A stretch of DNA of 64,000 nucleotides from contig OY764162.1 of assembly GCA_963668185.1 (NCBI GenBank), positions 1 through 64,000 on the forward strand. The letters run 5' to 3'. Source of the stretch: G963668185 sp963668185 (GTDB taxonomy: Bacteria > Chloroflexota > Dehalococcoidia > Lucifugimonadales > G963668185). This document shows positions 32,024 to 41,429 of this stretch, in pieces. Below the pieces are notes generated by a model. That model was given only the letters and a program-made list of their open reading frames with translations, was not told where the DNA came from and made no database searches. The stretch's first letter is position 1, and every line of letters begins with the position of its first letter. Made by a program: the position numbers and the translations under genes.

Positions 32024-34551
32024 GAATAGGTTGCCGCCGGCAATCTTGCCCGATGCGCGGCCCGGTGTCCATGCTTTGAACTCGCCGCGACGCCCCCGCC
32101 GAACTCGCCGTCGCCGTCAGGCTTTCGCGAGGACTGTGCGCCGCCGTCCGGCTCGATGACGCTTTCGGCAGAGTCAGGCTGGACCTCTTCGATTTCGGTC
32201 GCCTGATCGGTGAGTTCACCGTCCTGGTTCCCCAACCCGATGAACGCGACCGCGAAGCCCAGGACTGCGGCAACGATCGCGACGACCAGTATCGTCCCCG
32301 CATACATCAGGATCGAGGGAACGCGCCGCGGCGCCGTCTCGTGCCAGTGCGTTACGTGTCGGAGGGCAACGTTCCCGTGGCCGTCCACGTGAATCTGCTC
32401 CAGCCCGGCGTTGGTACTGGAGCCATCCTCCGAATGGAATTCGAGGGTTACGCGGAAGTAGCTGCCGGACTCTACGACCTCCTTCACACGCCACTGGACC
32501 TCCGCGCCCCTGAAGTGGCTGCAATGCGGCGCGTGGTCCGTGGATGCCGTGCTCAGGGCAATCGACTCGGCCTGCTCCCTCGTTATGGGTAGAAGCGCGC
32601 TCTGGACCGCTGCTTCGAGACGCGGCGCAGCTTCCGACTCAGGCGGCTGCGTATCTTCTCCCAGGCTTGGAGAGCCGTCTCCACTCCCGCGTTCACGCAG
32701 CGTCGTTTCCGGCGGGTAGGGAAGGGCGCTGCCGCCGTGCCGCCCCACGCCGGAGGCCTCCGGCCCCGTAGCGCCTTCGCCCAGGAAGATGCTTTCGAAC
32801 GTCTCCTCCAGGTACCCGTGAAGGCGGCGCAACGACCTGATTCCCAGGAAGGCGAGCGCGGCGAGCACGACGAACGGCGCCGGTATCGCGAGGGAGCCGA
32901 GCGAGAGCAACTGGAACACGAAGGGAATCGACCACAGCAGAATGATGACCACGATGAATACCATCACCGAGTCGCGGATCACGGCGCCGAGAATGTCCGG
33001 CACCCACATCGCCCACTGGCGCCCGCGCACGATGAGGTGGGTCGTCACAACGTCCGCCAGCCCCCGCAGGCTCGACCAGATGGCATATGCCGGCGGAATG
33101 CAGAGCACCAGCGTGGTGAACCCTACGACGAAGCCCACGACCCTCTCGCCCAGTCCGGTCAGGTTGCCGATCTGCGGCGCGGTCTCAGCCGCGAACGTGC
33201 CCATGCCGATCAGCACCACGATGATCATGCTGTTCAACAGGACCACCGCCGCCGACCGCTTGACCCTGTGCCCGAACTCGCTGTCCAGCCTGACTCCGGC
33301 GATGATCGTCTGAAGCGCTTCCGAGATGTTGCCGAAGTATCCCTTCAGCAATGGAGGCCCTATCCGGTCGATCAGCCGGTAGATCCTGTCGCCGGAGCGC
33401 GCCAGGTACGGGTACACAAGGGAGTTGATCGCCGCAGCCGTTACGAGCACCTGGTAGATGAAGGCCCCGATGGCGTTGGACTCCGTCCCAACCTTCATGA
33501 TCGCGAGCGAGAACTCTCCCACCTGGCCCATTCGAGTGCCGACGTTCAGGGACATCTGTCCAGACCTTCCCGTCGCGAAGGTTCCCAGGCTCGCGCCGAA
33601 GACCTTGCCCACGATGAAGACCCCCGCGATGATCAGGGCCGAGACTATGTAGTCCTTGATCAGGTAGATGTCCACCAGCATGCCGATAGACACGAAGAAG
33701 AGCGCGCCGAACATATCGCGAATGGGCGAAATCACGTGCGTGATCTGCTCCGACTGGCGCGTGTCTCCGATGACCGCCCCGATCAGGAACGCGCCGGCCG
33801 CCGCTGAGATACCAAGCATCTGCCCCAACAGGGACAGCATGAAGCACAGCGCGAGGCTCATGAGCATGAGAGTCTCGGGCGAACGGAAGCTCGCGACCAC
33901 TCCTACCAGCCTGGGAACTACGATGGCCCCCAGCGCGAGCGACGCCACTCCGAACACGCCGATCTTCAGCACGAGCAGGCCGATGTCCTGCGGCTCCGCG
34001 CTGCCGGTCGAGCCGACGCCGGAAAGTACCGTGAGCAGGACAACGGCGACGAAGTCCTCTACGACCAGTATGCCGACGACGATCCTGCCGACTCCCGCCT
34101 TTAGCTGTCCGGTATCGGCGAGCACCTTGATCAGCATTGCCGAGCTGCTGATCGACAGCGCCGCCCCGAGGAAGACGGACTCCATCGCGGTCCATCCCAT
34201 CATCTGGCCCACCTGGTAGCCAAGGGAGGACATCACCAGCATCTCCACCGTGCCGATCAGCAGCACGCCCATGCCTACCTGCCGGATCCGCCTCCAGCCC
34301 AGCTCCAGCCCGACCGCGAACAACAGCACGACCAGCCCCAGGTCCGCCAGCAGTCGAATGCTCTCCTGGTTGGTCACGGGCGGATTGGGCAGCGTGAACG
34401 GCCCGACGATGACGCCGGCGATCAGGTATCCAAGAATGGGCGGCTGGTTGAGCCTGCGAAAGACGACTACCGCCACTCCCGCGACGGCCATGATGATGGC
34501 GAAATCGCGAACGAGCGCAGGCCCCTCCATGTGCACGAGTGATTCCGGCAT
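32020..34551 (-). CDS. CPA2-type cation/proton antiporter with long C-terminal extension
   Basis: A 843-residue membrane protein. Residues about 12-395 form the Na+/H+ exchanger (Kef/CPA2) domain with LNQPPILGYLIAGVIVGP, ADLGLVVLLFAVGLEL, ISSSAMLIKVLAD and GILVVEDFVAVVLL. About 425-570 hold further membrane segments (AAVVLLNSMIIVVLIGMGTF, VVGFVVGFTTLVLCIPPAY, DSVMVFIVVIILLWSIPFVF). A soluble part (about 590-750) and a last helix (about 752-778) follow, then an acidic tail. There is no TrkA-N nucleotide-binding domain. The palindrome TCAATCTAGGTCTAGATTGA lies 39 bases upstream. Probably exchanges K+ or Na+ for protons. Confidence 0.85.
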   Translation of the reverse strand: MPESLVHMEGPALVRDFAIIMAVAGVAVVVFRRLNQPPILGYLIAGVIVGPFTLPNPPVTNQESIRLLADLGLVVLLFAVGLELGWRRIRQVGMGVLLIGTVEMLVMSSLGYQVGQMMGWTAMESVFLGAALSISSSAMLIKVLADTGQLKAGVGRIVVGILVVEDFVAVVLLTVLSGVGSTGSAEPQDIGLLVLKIGVFGVASLALGAIVVPRLVGVVASFRSPETLMLMSLALCFMLSLLGQMLGISAAAGAFLIGAVIGDTRQSEQITHVISPIRDMFGALFFVSIGMLVDIYLIKDYIVSALIIAGVFIVGKVFGASLGTFATGRSGQMSLNVGTRMGQVGEFSLAIMKVGTESNAIGAFIYQVLVTAAAINSLVYPYLARSGDRIYRLIDRIGPPLLKGYFGNISEALQTIIAGVRLDSEFGHRVKRSAAVVLLNSMIIVVLIGMGTFAAETAPQIGNLTGLGERVVGFVVGFTTLVLCIPPAYAIWSSLRGLADVVTTHLIVRGRQWAMWVPDILGAVIRDSVMVFIVVIILLWSIPFVFQLLSLGSLAIPAPFVVLAALAFLGIRSLRRLHGYLEETFESIFLGEGATGPEASGVGRHGGSALPYPPETTLRERGSGDGSPSLGEDTQPPESEAAPRLEAAVQSALLPITREQAESIALSTASTDHAPHCSHFRGAEVQWRVKEVVESGSYFRVTLEFHSEDGSSTNAGLEQIHVDGHGNVALRHVTHWHETAPRRVPSILMYAGTILVVAIVAAVLGFAVAFIGLGNQDGELTDQATEIEEVQPDSAESVIEPDGGAQSSRKPDGDGEFGGGVAASSKHGHRAAHRARLPAATYS

Positions 34552-34589
34552 GAGCCGATGCTACAACGGCGATCGCCGGACTCACGATG

Positions 34590-34609
34590 TCAATCTAGGT
34601 CTAGATTGA
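34590..34609 (-). promoter_or_regulatory. perfect 20-bp palindrome upstream of the antiporter gene
   Basis: TCAATCTAG-GT-CTAGATTGA, 9-bp arms with a two-base centre. On the minus strand its end overlaps TTGACA (CTAGATTGACATC), a possible -35, so a bound repressor could block transcription of the antiporter and the fatty acid genes behind it. The regulator is not identified. Confidence 0.55.
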
Positions 34610-34670
34610 ACAAAAACCGCCGCCGGAGAACGGACGGAAGTAGAGACAGGCCCGCCGGAGAGGCGTCCGC

Positions 34671-35033
34671 CTAGTCGGAGACCCGGCCGCCCCTCTGCAA
34701 TGCCGCCTCTTCCAACAGTCTGTCCAGCAGAACGTAAGACTCCTGGACGTTGAAGTCCAGGCTGGCGATTGACATCGCCCGGAACAGCACCCCGGTGGAG
34801 ACCCGGGCCCTCACGCCTTCCCCCAGCGCCGGCACGCTCTGGCCGAGCGCCTTCGACACGAACCCTGCCGCCGCCATTCCCCCCCGCGTAAGCGGGAAGT
34901 GCATGAGCGTCTTGCCGTCGTGGGAGACCAGGAGTCCCGTTTCGTCCTGCCGCAGGTCGAGGTTGAGGTGCGCCCGTGGAACCGAGATCAACTCCTCGGC
35001 GTACTCTGTAATCTGTACGGATTGGTCTGACAT
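34671..35033 (-). CDS. conserved hypothetical protein, about 120 residues
   Basis: Sequence begins MSDQSVQITEYAEELISVPRAHLNLDLRQDETGLLVSHDGKTLMHFPLTRGG and ends LLDRLLEEAALQRGGRVSD. No known domain was recognised, and there are no membrane segments or Cys pairs. The ATG at 35033 has AGGA just upstream and is preferred to one at 35051. It is on the same strand as, and upstream of, the antiporter gene, but the palindrome at 34590 lies between them. Confidence 0.6.
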   Translation of the reverse strand: MSDQSVQITEYAEELISVPRAHLNLDLRQDETGLLVSHDGKTLMHFPLTRGGMAAAGFVSKALGQSVPALGEGVRARVSTGVLFRAMSIASLDFNVQESYVLLDRLLEEAALQRGGRVSD

Positions 35034-35125
35034 TTTTCCTGCCTCGAACATCCTAACGCCGGCTTCTGAACATTTGAACCCGTCGGACCGTTGACCTGAG
35101 CCAACTTGCGGTAACGGATTGTGTC

Positions 35126-35141
35126 TGTCACGATTGTGACA
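35126..35141 (+). promoter_or_regulatory. palindrome overlapping the start codon of the PAC2 gene
   Basis: TGTCAC-GATT-GTGACA, 6-bp arms; its last base is the A of the ATG at 35141. It could be an operator or fold in the mRNA to mask the start. It lies between divergent genes. Confidence 0.4.
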
Positions 35142-36034
35142 TGAAGATCGGCATCTTCGAAGTCTCCGAGCCCGTCCCGGACCTGCGAGACACGCGCGCC
35201 ATAGCCATACTCAGGCCGTGGATCGACGTTGGCCGCGTCGGTTCGGTTGCGCTGAGCCAGGTCGAGCGCTACATGGCCGCCAAGGAGCTCGGCAGGCTCG
35301 ACAGGCCCGGCACGTACTTCGACTTCACGCGCTACAGGCCGCGTACGCGGACGGTAGGCGAAAGGCGCATACTCACCACACCGAACACCGTCATCTACTA
35401 CGCCCGCATCGAGAACGGCGGGGACTACCTGTTCCTCCACGTGCGCGAGCCTCACTCAATGGCTGAGGAGTACGTCGAAGGCATCGTCAACCTGCTGGAA
35501 TACTTCAACGTCGTCGAGTACTGCCGCATTGGCGGGATGTACGACTCCGTGCCTCATACGCGCCCGCTCCTGGTGACGGGTTCGCTCAGCGATGAGCAGG
35601 TGCGCAAGGCAGGAGACGCCGTCTCCACGCGCGGGAGCAACTACCAGGGCCCGACGAGCATCGTGAACCTGGTCACGCAGTCCCTCGAGAATAAGGGCGT
35701 GGCGACCCCAAGCCTCATGGCGCACATTCCCCAGTACGTGCAGCTGGACGAAGACCACATGGGGGCCAGCCGCCTGATGGAGGTGCTCTGCGCGATGTAC
35801 GACCTGCCGAAGTTCCTGGCCGAGACAGACAGGGGAGAGCGCCAGTACAGCGAACTGAGCCGGGCGATCGAGTCAAACTCCGAAGTCAGCACCCTAATCA
35901 AGCAGTTGGAGGCGTACTACGACCGCACGCAGGCGGCGCCGACTTCGGAGGAGAAGGGGCCGGAACTCTCGCCGGACATCGAGGCCTTTCTTGAGCAGGC
36001 AAGCGAGCGCCTCGACAACGATGAGGAAGACTAG
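35141..36034 (+). CDS. PAC2 family protein
   Basis: A 297-residue protein of the PAC2 (proteasome assembly chaperone 2-like) family, known in bacteria without a proven role. GTYFDFTRYRPRTRTV, YLFLHVREPHSMAEEYVEGIVNLLEYFNVVEYCRIGGMYDSVPHTRPLLVTGS and NYQGPTSIVNLVTQ are its hallmarks. The C-terminal 60 residues are acidic and probably helical. A Nudix gene follows 20 bases later, then a GNAT gene with overlapping start, so the three may be co-transcribed. Confidence 0.83.
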   Translation: MKIGIFEVSEPVPDLRDTRAIAILRPWIDVGRVGSVALSQVERYMAAKELGRLDRPGTYFDFTRYRPRTRTVGERRILTTPNTVIYYARIENGGDYLFLHVREPHSMAEEYVEGIVNLLEYFNVVEYCRIGGMYDSVPHTRPLLVTGSLSDEQVRKAGDAVSTRGSNYQGPTSIVNLVTQSLENKGVATPSLMAHIPQYVQLDEDHMGASRLMEVLCAMYDLPKFLAETDRGERQYSELSRAIESNSEVSTLIKQLEAYYDRTQAAPTSEEKGPELSPDIEAFLEQASERLDNDEED

Positions 36035-36054
36035 GAGCGCGCGGCCCTCGTACT

Positions 36055-36540
36055 ATGAGCACAACCGGCAATACTTCCGTAGTGCAACTCCTGTCAGTCG
36101 GAGGCGTCGTCGTTCGCAATAGCGAAGACGGCCCTGAAGTAGCCCTCTGCGGCCACGTTGACGGCGCAGGCTTCGACTGGGGCCTCCCCAAAGGCACCCC
36201 TGAACCTGGAGAGACGCGCCCTGAGACGGCTCTCCGGGAAGTGCGGGAGGAGACCGGGCTGGAAGTAGTCATCGACGACTACATTGGCGAGATCGAGTAC
36301 GCCTTCCCATGGCCGGATGACGGGCTGCGCGTCGAAGAACCGGACGGCGAGCAGGTCATCGGCCACAAAACCGTGCTCTTCTATCTCATGTCCGCCGTCG
36401 GAGGCAGCACGGACTTGCACGACCACGAGTTCGATGAAGTGCGATGGTTCCCGGCAGACGCGGCCCTGACGTCGCTGAAGTACGAAAACGAGGCCGAAAT
36501 CGTGAAAGAGGGCCTGGAAAAGGCGGCGGCGCGAAAATGA
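36055..36540 (+). CDS. Nudix hydrolase
   Basis: A 161-residue protein with the full Nudix box GTPEPGETRPETALREVREETGL (G-x5-E-x7-R-E-x2-E-E-x-G) near residues 44-66, which binds Mg2+ for pyrophosphate hydrolysis. WGLPKG precedes the box. The substrate (nucleotide, diadenosine polyphosphate or other) is unknown. Its stop overlaps the GNAT start by four bases. Confidence 0.93.
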   Translation: MSTTGNTSVVQLLSVGGVVVRNSEDGPEVALCGHVDGAGFDWGLPKGTPEPGETRPETALREVREETGLEVVIDDYIGEIEYAFPWPDDGLRVEEPDGEQVIGHKTVLFYLMSAVGGSTDLHDHEFDEVRWFPADAALTSLKYENEAEIVKEGLEKAAARK

Positions 36541-37091
36541 CGGTCGTACCTACAGCCCGCGGCGCCCGCAGCGTGCTGCTCAGGGACAAGCGCATCGAGG
36601 ACGCCGAGAACGATTACTCCTGGCGCGTCGATGATGAACTCGCTCGCCTCGACGCTACGCGCCCTCTGCGAATGAGCTTCCGTGAGTTTCGCAAGTACTC
36701 CAGGGAGGAGTTGGAGTACCCCAGCCCGTGGTCCAGGCGGTTCGCCATTGAGACCCTGGAGGGAAGGCACATCGGCAACTGCATGTACTACGACATCGAT
36801 ACCCGGCGCGGTGAAGCCGAGCTGGGCATTGTGGTTGGCGACAAAGACTACATTGGCAAAGGATACGGCACGGATGCGGTGGACTCGCTTCTCGACCACA
36901 TCTTCACTACCACGACCATCTCCAAGGTTTACCTGCACACGCTCGACTGGAACAAGAGGGCGCGCAAGTCGTTCGCCAAGTCCGGCTTCAGAGAGATCAG
37001 ACCCGTGAGACGCAGCGGCCTGGACTTCATTCGCATGGAGATCATTCAGAGCGAGTGGAAGCTGCTGCGTGACGCCGGCGTCGAGCGCTGA
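36537..37091 (+). CDS. GNAT family N-acetyltransferase
   Basis: A 184-residue protein with the acetyl-CoA-binding region LGIVVGDKDYIGKGYGTDAVDSLLDHIF and the following KVYLHTLDWNKRARKSFAKSGFREI, typical of RimJ/RimL-type GNATs. The start at 36537 overlaps the Nudix stop (ATGA); the longer open frame upstream is a shadow of the Nudix gene. Acceptor unknown. Confidence 0.88.
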   Translation: MTVVPTARGARSVLLRDKRIEDAENDYSWRVDDELARLDATRPLRMSFREFRKYSREELEYPSPWSRRFAIETLEGRHIGNCMYYDIDTRRGEAELGIVVGDKDYIGKGYGTDAVDSLLDHIFTTTTISKVYLHTLDWNKRARKSFAKSGFREIRPVRRSGLDFIRMEIIQSEWKLLRDAGVER

Positions 37092-37162
37092 CCGCATGAC
37101 GCGCTCCCTGGGCGTCAGGCGTCCGTCCTGCCCGGGTAGAGCGTTGGCCTTAATCTAACCCA

Positions 37163-38551
37163 ATGCAGCCTCGATACAGGGAAGCGCTCGACAGGGTCAT
37201 GGGCCTCGCCGACTTCGAGCGCTCCACGCACAGCCCAGAGCACGCGAAGTTCCACCTCGAACGCATAGGCCTCCTGCTCCAAAGGCTGGGCGATCCGCAT
37301 CTCGGAAGGCGGACCGTCCATGTCGCGGGAACCAAGGGCAAGGGAAGCACATCCGCCATGATCGCCTCCATCCTGTCCGCGAGCGGGTACTCCGTAGGCT
37401 TCTACACGTCTCCCCACCTGCATCGCACCGTCGAACGCATAAGAGTGGGCCTCGACCCGGTGTCCACCGAAGAGTTCGCCGACCTTGTGGATGACGTCTG
37501 GCCCGCGACCGAATGGACAAGCGCGCACGGCGGATACGGCGGCGTGACCACGTTCGAAGTCCTCACCGCCATGGCGTTCGTGCACTTCAGAAAGGCGGAC
37601 CTCGACTTCCAGGTCATGGAAGTGGGCCTGGGCGGGCGGCTGGACGCGACCAACGTCGTGGAGCCGGACGTTTGCGTCATTACGTCAATCAGCCTCGACC
37701 ACACCGCGACCCTGGGAGAGACGATACCCGAGATCGCCGGCGAGAAGGCCGGCATCATCAAGCGCGGCGTCCCCGTCGTGGCCGCACCGCAAACCTCCGA
37801 GGCGTTGAAGGTCATCGAAGACGTCGCCCGTGAGAGGGAGGCTCCCGTGGTCGACGTTGAGGCGCGCCTCTCGTGGCAACTGAGCGAGTCGGGCCCTGAC
37901 GGCCAGTCTTTCGCCCTGGAGGGCCTCAGCGCCGGCTACGATCTGACGCTGCCTCTGATAGGCGATCACCAGTTGGAGAACGCCGCGGCAGCCGTAGCCG
38001 CCGCCGAAACCCTCGGCGAACTCGGACACAACGTCACAACCGAGTCCATAACGGCGGGCATTCGCAACGTCAGGTGGGAAGGGAGGCTCCAGGTACTGAG
38101 AGCCGGGCCTCCGCCTGTCGTGGTCGATGGCGCGCACAACCCGTACTCAATGCGCCGGCTCGCCGAAGCCGTGGAGAAGACCTTCGAATACTCGCGCGTT
38201 TACGTGGTCTTCGGCGGACTGATGGGCCACAGCCTGGAGGGAATGCTCGAAGAGATACAAGCTATCCAGCCGGAGATCATCGCGGTGAAGTCCCGGCATC
38301 CCCGCGCCGCCCCCAGTGCTATAATCGCAGAAGCGGCCAGGGCCCAGGGGCTGCCCGTCGTGTTCGAGACTGACGAGGTGGTCGAAGGCCTCGGCGTGGC
38401 CGCGGACCTGGCCGACAAATCCTCGCTGATACTGGGAACCGGCTCCCTGTTCGTAACTGCGGAAATCACGGAAGCCGTAACAGGCATGGAGCCTGAGTTG
38501 TACGAGAACATTGTTCCTCCCAGGTGGGAGGACCGGAGGACCCGCCCCTGA
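37163..38551 (+). CDS. folC: folylpolyglutamate synthase / dihydrofolate synthase
   Basis: Adds glutamate to folates. The 462 residues carry the Mur-ligase-like P-loop VHVAGTKGKGSTSAMIASIL (residues about 52-71), FYTSPHLHRTVERIRV, VMEVGLGGRLDATNVV and ITSISLDHTATLGETI, GEKAGIIKRGVPVV, and in the C-terminal domain VVDGAHNPYSM. Both FolC signatures are intact. Its stop overlaps fabF by one base (TGATG). Confidence 0.96.
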   Translation: MQPRYREALDRVMGLADFERSTHSPEHAKFHLERIGLLLQRLGDPHLGRRTVHVAGTKGKGSTSAMIASILSASGYSVGFYTSPHLHRTVERIRVGLDPVSTEEFADLVDDVWPATEWTSAHGGYGGVTTFEVLTAMAFVHFRKADLDFQVMEVGLGGRLDATNVVEPDVCVITSISLDHTATLGETIPEIAGEKAGIIKRGVPVVAAPQTSEALKVIEDVAREREAPVVDVEARLSWQLSESGPDGQSFALEGLSAGYDLTLPLIGDHQLENAAAAVAAAETLGELGHNVTTESITAGIRNVRWEGRLQVLRAGPPPVVVDGAHNPYSMRRLAEAVEKTFEYSRVYVVFGGLMGHSLEGMLEEIQAIQPEIIAVKSRHPRAAPSAIIAEAARAQGLPVVFETDEVVEGLGVAADLADKSSLILGTGSLFVTAEITEAVTGMEPELYENIVPPRWEDRRTRP

Positions 38552-39804
38552 TGCGAAACGGGAGCAGGAACAGAGTGGTTGTGACGGGCATGGGCCTCGT
38601 GTCCCCGTTGGGCCAGTCTGTCGATGAGTACTGGGACGCCCTCGTGAATGGCCGCTCCGGCATCGGCCCGATGACGCTCTGCGACCCGGCCCAGTTTCCC
38701 TGCCAGATCGCCGGCGAGGTGACCGGCTTCGATCCCCAGCAGTACCTGGACCGCAAGGAAGCTCGCCGCATGGCCAGGTTCTCGCAGCTTGCGGTCGCCG
38801 CTTCCGGCCTCGCGCTCGAAGACTCGGGTCTGGACGTATCGACGCTAGATGATGAACGCATCGGCGTGGTCATGGGCAACGGCAACGGCGGCTTTCCCAC
38901 AACCGAGCAGAACGCGAAGCTGCTCTTCGACCGTGGGGGCATGAGGGTCAGCCCCTTCTTCATTCCTATGATCCTGCCGAACATGGCAGCCGCCAACGTC
39001 AGCAGGCTGTTCGGACTGAAGGGCTACAACTCAACGATCATCACAGCCTGCGCCGCGGGCACTCACGCCATTGGCGAAGGAGCCGAGGTCGTCCGGCGCG
39101 GCGCGGCGGACGTGGTGCTCACCGGCGGCTGCGAGGCAGGGATCAGCCACCTCGGCCTCGGCGGCTTCAACGTCATCAAAGCTCTCACGCGTCAGAACGA
39201 CGAACCTGAGCGCGCCAGCAAGCCGTTCGACGCCAACCGCGACGGCTTCGTGCCGGCGGAAGGAGCCGGCATCGTGGTGCTGGAAGAGATGTGCCACGCC
39301 CTCGATCGAGGCGCGAACATCATCGCCGAGGTCGCCGGGCTCGGCGTGTCCGCCGACGCATTCCACTCGGTCGAGCCGGACGAAGACGGCAGGGGCGCGG
39401 CCCGCGCCATCCGTTGGGCGCTGGAAGACGCGGAAATGCTGCCGGGCGACATCGACTACATCAACGCCCACGGCACGTCAACGCCCAAGAACGACCTCGT
39501 CGAGACGCTCGCCATCAAGCTGGCGTTCGGCGAACATGCCTATGACGTGCCGATCAGTTCCACCAAGTCCATGATCGGCCACGCCCTCGGGGCGTCCGGC
39601 GCCCTCGAAGGCATCGCCGCGATCCTGTCGATCGTCAACGACGAGATACACCCGACGATCAATCTGGATACGCCCGACCCGGACTGCGATCTGGACTACG
39701 TCCCCAACCGGTCCAGGAAGCAGGAAGTAAGCGCCGCCATGTCCAACAGCTTCGGGTTCGGCGGCCAGAACTCCAGCCTCATCTTCAAGAGCTTCGAAGA
39801 GTAG
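38551..39804 (+). CDS. fabF: beta-ketoacyl-[acyl-carrier-protein] synthase II
   Basis: Elongating condensing enzyme of type II fatty acid synthesis. The 417 residues start MRNGSRNRVVVTGMGLVSPLG. The active Cys is in ITACAAGTHAIGEG, and the two His in NAHGTSTPKNDLVET and STKSMIGHALGASGA; the glycine-rich end is NSFGFGGQNSSLIF. GGAGG at 38536-38540 serves the ATG at 38551, which overlaps the folC stop. It is about 4 kb from the HadAB-PlsX-FabG-FabL operon; acpP, fabD and fabH are not in the window. Confidence 0.96.
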   Translation: MRNGSRNRVVVTGMGLVSPLGQSVDEYWDALVNGRSGIGPMTLCDPAQFPCQIAGEVTGFDPQQYLDRKEARRMARFSQLAVAASGLALEDSGLDVSTLDDERIGVVMGNGNGGFPTTEQNAKLLFDRGGMRVSPFFIPMILPNMAAANVSRLFGLKGYNSTIITACAAGTHAIGEGAEVVRRGAADVVLTGGCEAGISHLGLGGFNVIKALTRQNDEPERASKPFDANRDGFVPAEGAGIVVLEEMCHALDRGANIIAEVAGLGVSADAFHSVEPDEDGRGAARAIRWALEDAEMLPGDIDYINAHGTSTPKNDLVETLAIKLAFGEHAYDVPISSTKSMIGHALGASGALEGIAAILSIVNDEIHPTINLDTPDPDCDLDYVPNRSRKQEVSAAMSNSFGFGGQNSSLIFKSFEE

Positions 39805-39860
39805 CCCGCGGCTCACTCACCCCGTGCGCCGCAAGGTAGTCCGGATTCCTGAGAAGCCCG

Positions 39861-41285
39861 TCAGGGTCGGTAGCTTCTGGCGTATCCCGGCCCGCCGCTG
39901 AGCCGCAGCAGCGCGTAGCCGAGCGTTCCAGACAGTATCGATCCGCCCAGCACGCCCAGCTTGGCCATGTCCACGAGCATTTCTTGATCGAAGGCGATGT
40001 TCGCTATGAATATGGAAACGGTGAAGCCCACGCCTCCCAGCAGCGCGACGCCAAGTATCTGCCACCAGGTCACCCCGAACGGCAGCCGGCCCAGCCCCGA
40101 GCGGACCGCCAGCCAGGTCATCGTGAAGATGCCTATCGCGTTCCCCACCGGCAACGCCACGAGTATCGCCAGAGTTATGCTGCTCTCGCTGGCGGCGGCA
40201 AGGGCCTCGGAGGACAGCACGATCCCCGCGTTCGCCAGCGCAAAGAGCGGCAGTATCACGAAGCTGGTCCACGGATGCACGGACCGTTCCAAGCGCTCCA
40301 TCGGCCCTTCCGTGCCCTGGCTCAGCCTCTCGATGGACATCACGATAGTCTCTGCCTGCTCTTCGTCGCCCGCGTCCATCGCTGCCTTGAATCTCTCCAG
40401 CAGGCCCTCGACAGTATCTGCGTAGCGCTGGCGGCGCAGATAGGGCTCGGCAGGCGTGATGGCCGCCATCATCACTCCGGCAAGCGTGGCATGCACCCCG
40501 GACTGAAGCAGGAACTGCCACATCAGTATGCTGACTATGACGTAGAAGCCCATCGACCGTATGCCGAGGCGAATCATCACCGCCATTCCCGCCACAAGGC
40601 CCACTGCCAGCCCGAGGTCGTGCCAGTGAATCGTATCCGTGTAGAAGACGGCGATCACTCCAATCGCGCCCAGGTCGTCAACTACGGCGAGCCCCAGCAG
40701 GAACACCCGCAACTGGGCCGGCAGCCTGCGCCCGAGGAGGCCAAGCACGCCGAGAGCGAACGCGATGTCGGTCGCCATTGGAATGCCCCAGCCTGCGCTG
40801 CCTTCTCCCGTGGCGTTGAACGCGAAGTAGATCAGCGCCGGCGCCGCCATGCCTCCGGCCGCCGCCGCCGCCGGCAGGACCGCTCTCCGAAAGTCGGACA
40901 GCTCGCCGTGCATCAACTCGCGCTTGATCTCGACCCCAACGACGTAGAAGAAGACCGCCATCAGCCCGTCGTTGACCAGGTGCTCCAGGTCCTTGGATAT
41001 GCTGAACACGAAGACATCGAATGAGATGTTCGTGTGCCAGAAGTCAAAGTAGGACTCGGAGAAAGGGGAGTTCACCCAGACCATGGCTGCGGCTGCCGCA
41101 AGGAGCAGAACCATGGCCCCCGTCTGCTCTGTATGAATGAACGCTTGGACCGGGAGCCTGATGGCCTTACGGAAGTGGGACTGGTCAACCAGCGACTTCC
41201 TGAGTTCAATCGACCTCTCGAACAAACGACAAGCTCCCGGCTCATTGCGCCTGGCAAAGTCGGCATCGCCCGGCGCGGCGGCCAC
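39861..41285 (-). CDS. nhaA: Na+/H+ antiporter NhaA
   Basis: A membrane antiporter with about 12 helices. WGIPMATDIAFALGVLGLLG and LGLAVVDDLGAIGVIAVFY with the two transport Asp residues are diagnostic. The frame starts at GTG 41285; about 40 N-terminal residues are charged and non-membrane, and a later start is possible. A loop of about 60 residues (EPYLRRQRYADTVEGLLERFKAAMDAGDEEQAETIVMSIERLSQGTEGPMERLE) between helices is longer than in E. coli NhaA. Confidence 0.92.
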   Translation of the reverse strand: MAAAPGDADFARRNEPGACRLFERSIELRKSLVDQSHFRKAIRLPVQAFIHTEQTGAMVLLLAAAAAMVWVNSPFSESYFDFWHTNISFDVFVFSISKDLEHLVNDGLMAVFFYVVGVEIKRELMHGELSDFRRAVLPAAAAAGGMAAPALIYFAFNATGEGSAGWGIPMATDIAFALGVLGLLGRRLPAQLRVFLLGLAVVDDLGAIGVIAVFYTDTIHWHDLGLAVGLVAGMAVMIRLGIRSMGFYVIVSILMWQFLLQSGVHATLAGVMMAAITPAEPYLRRQRYADTVEGLLERFKAAMDAGDEEQAETIVMSIERLSQGTEGPMERLERSVHPWTSFVILPLFALANAGIVLSSEALAAASESSITLAILVALPVGNAIGIFTMTWLAVRSGLGRLPFGVTWWQILGVALLGGVGFTVSIFIANIAFDQEMLVDMAKLGVLGGSILSGTLGYALLRLSGGPGYARSYRP

Positions 41286-41429
41286 AGTTAATCTTCATAT
41301 CCTAACGCTTGAAGTCCGCACTTATAACCAAATTCTCCGAGCGGCGAGGGTTCAAAGCATCGCGCGCCCTGTCGGCTTGGCAGTATGATTGACGCTCACC
41401 GGCACACACGGGCGCAGGAGGCATCCGGC

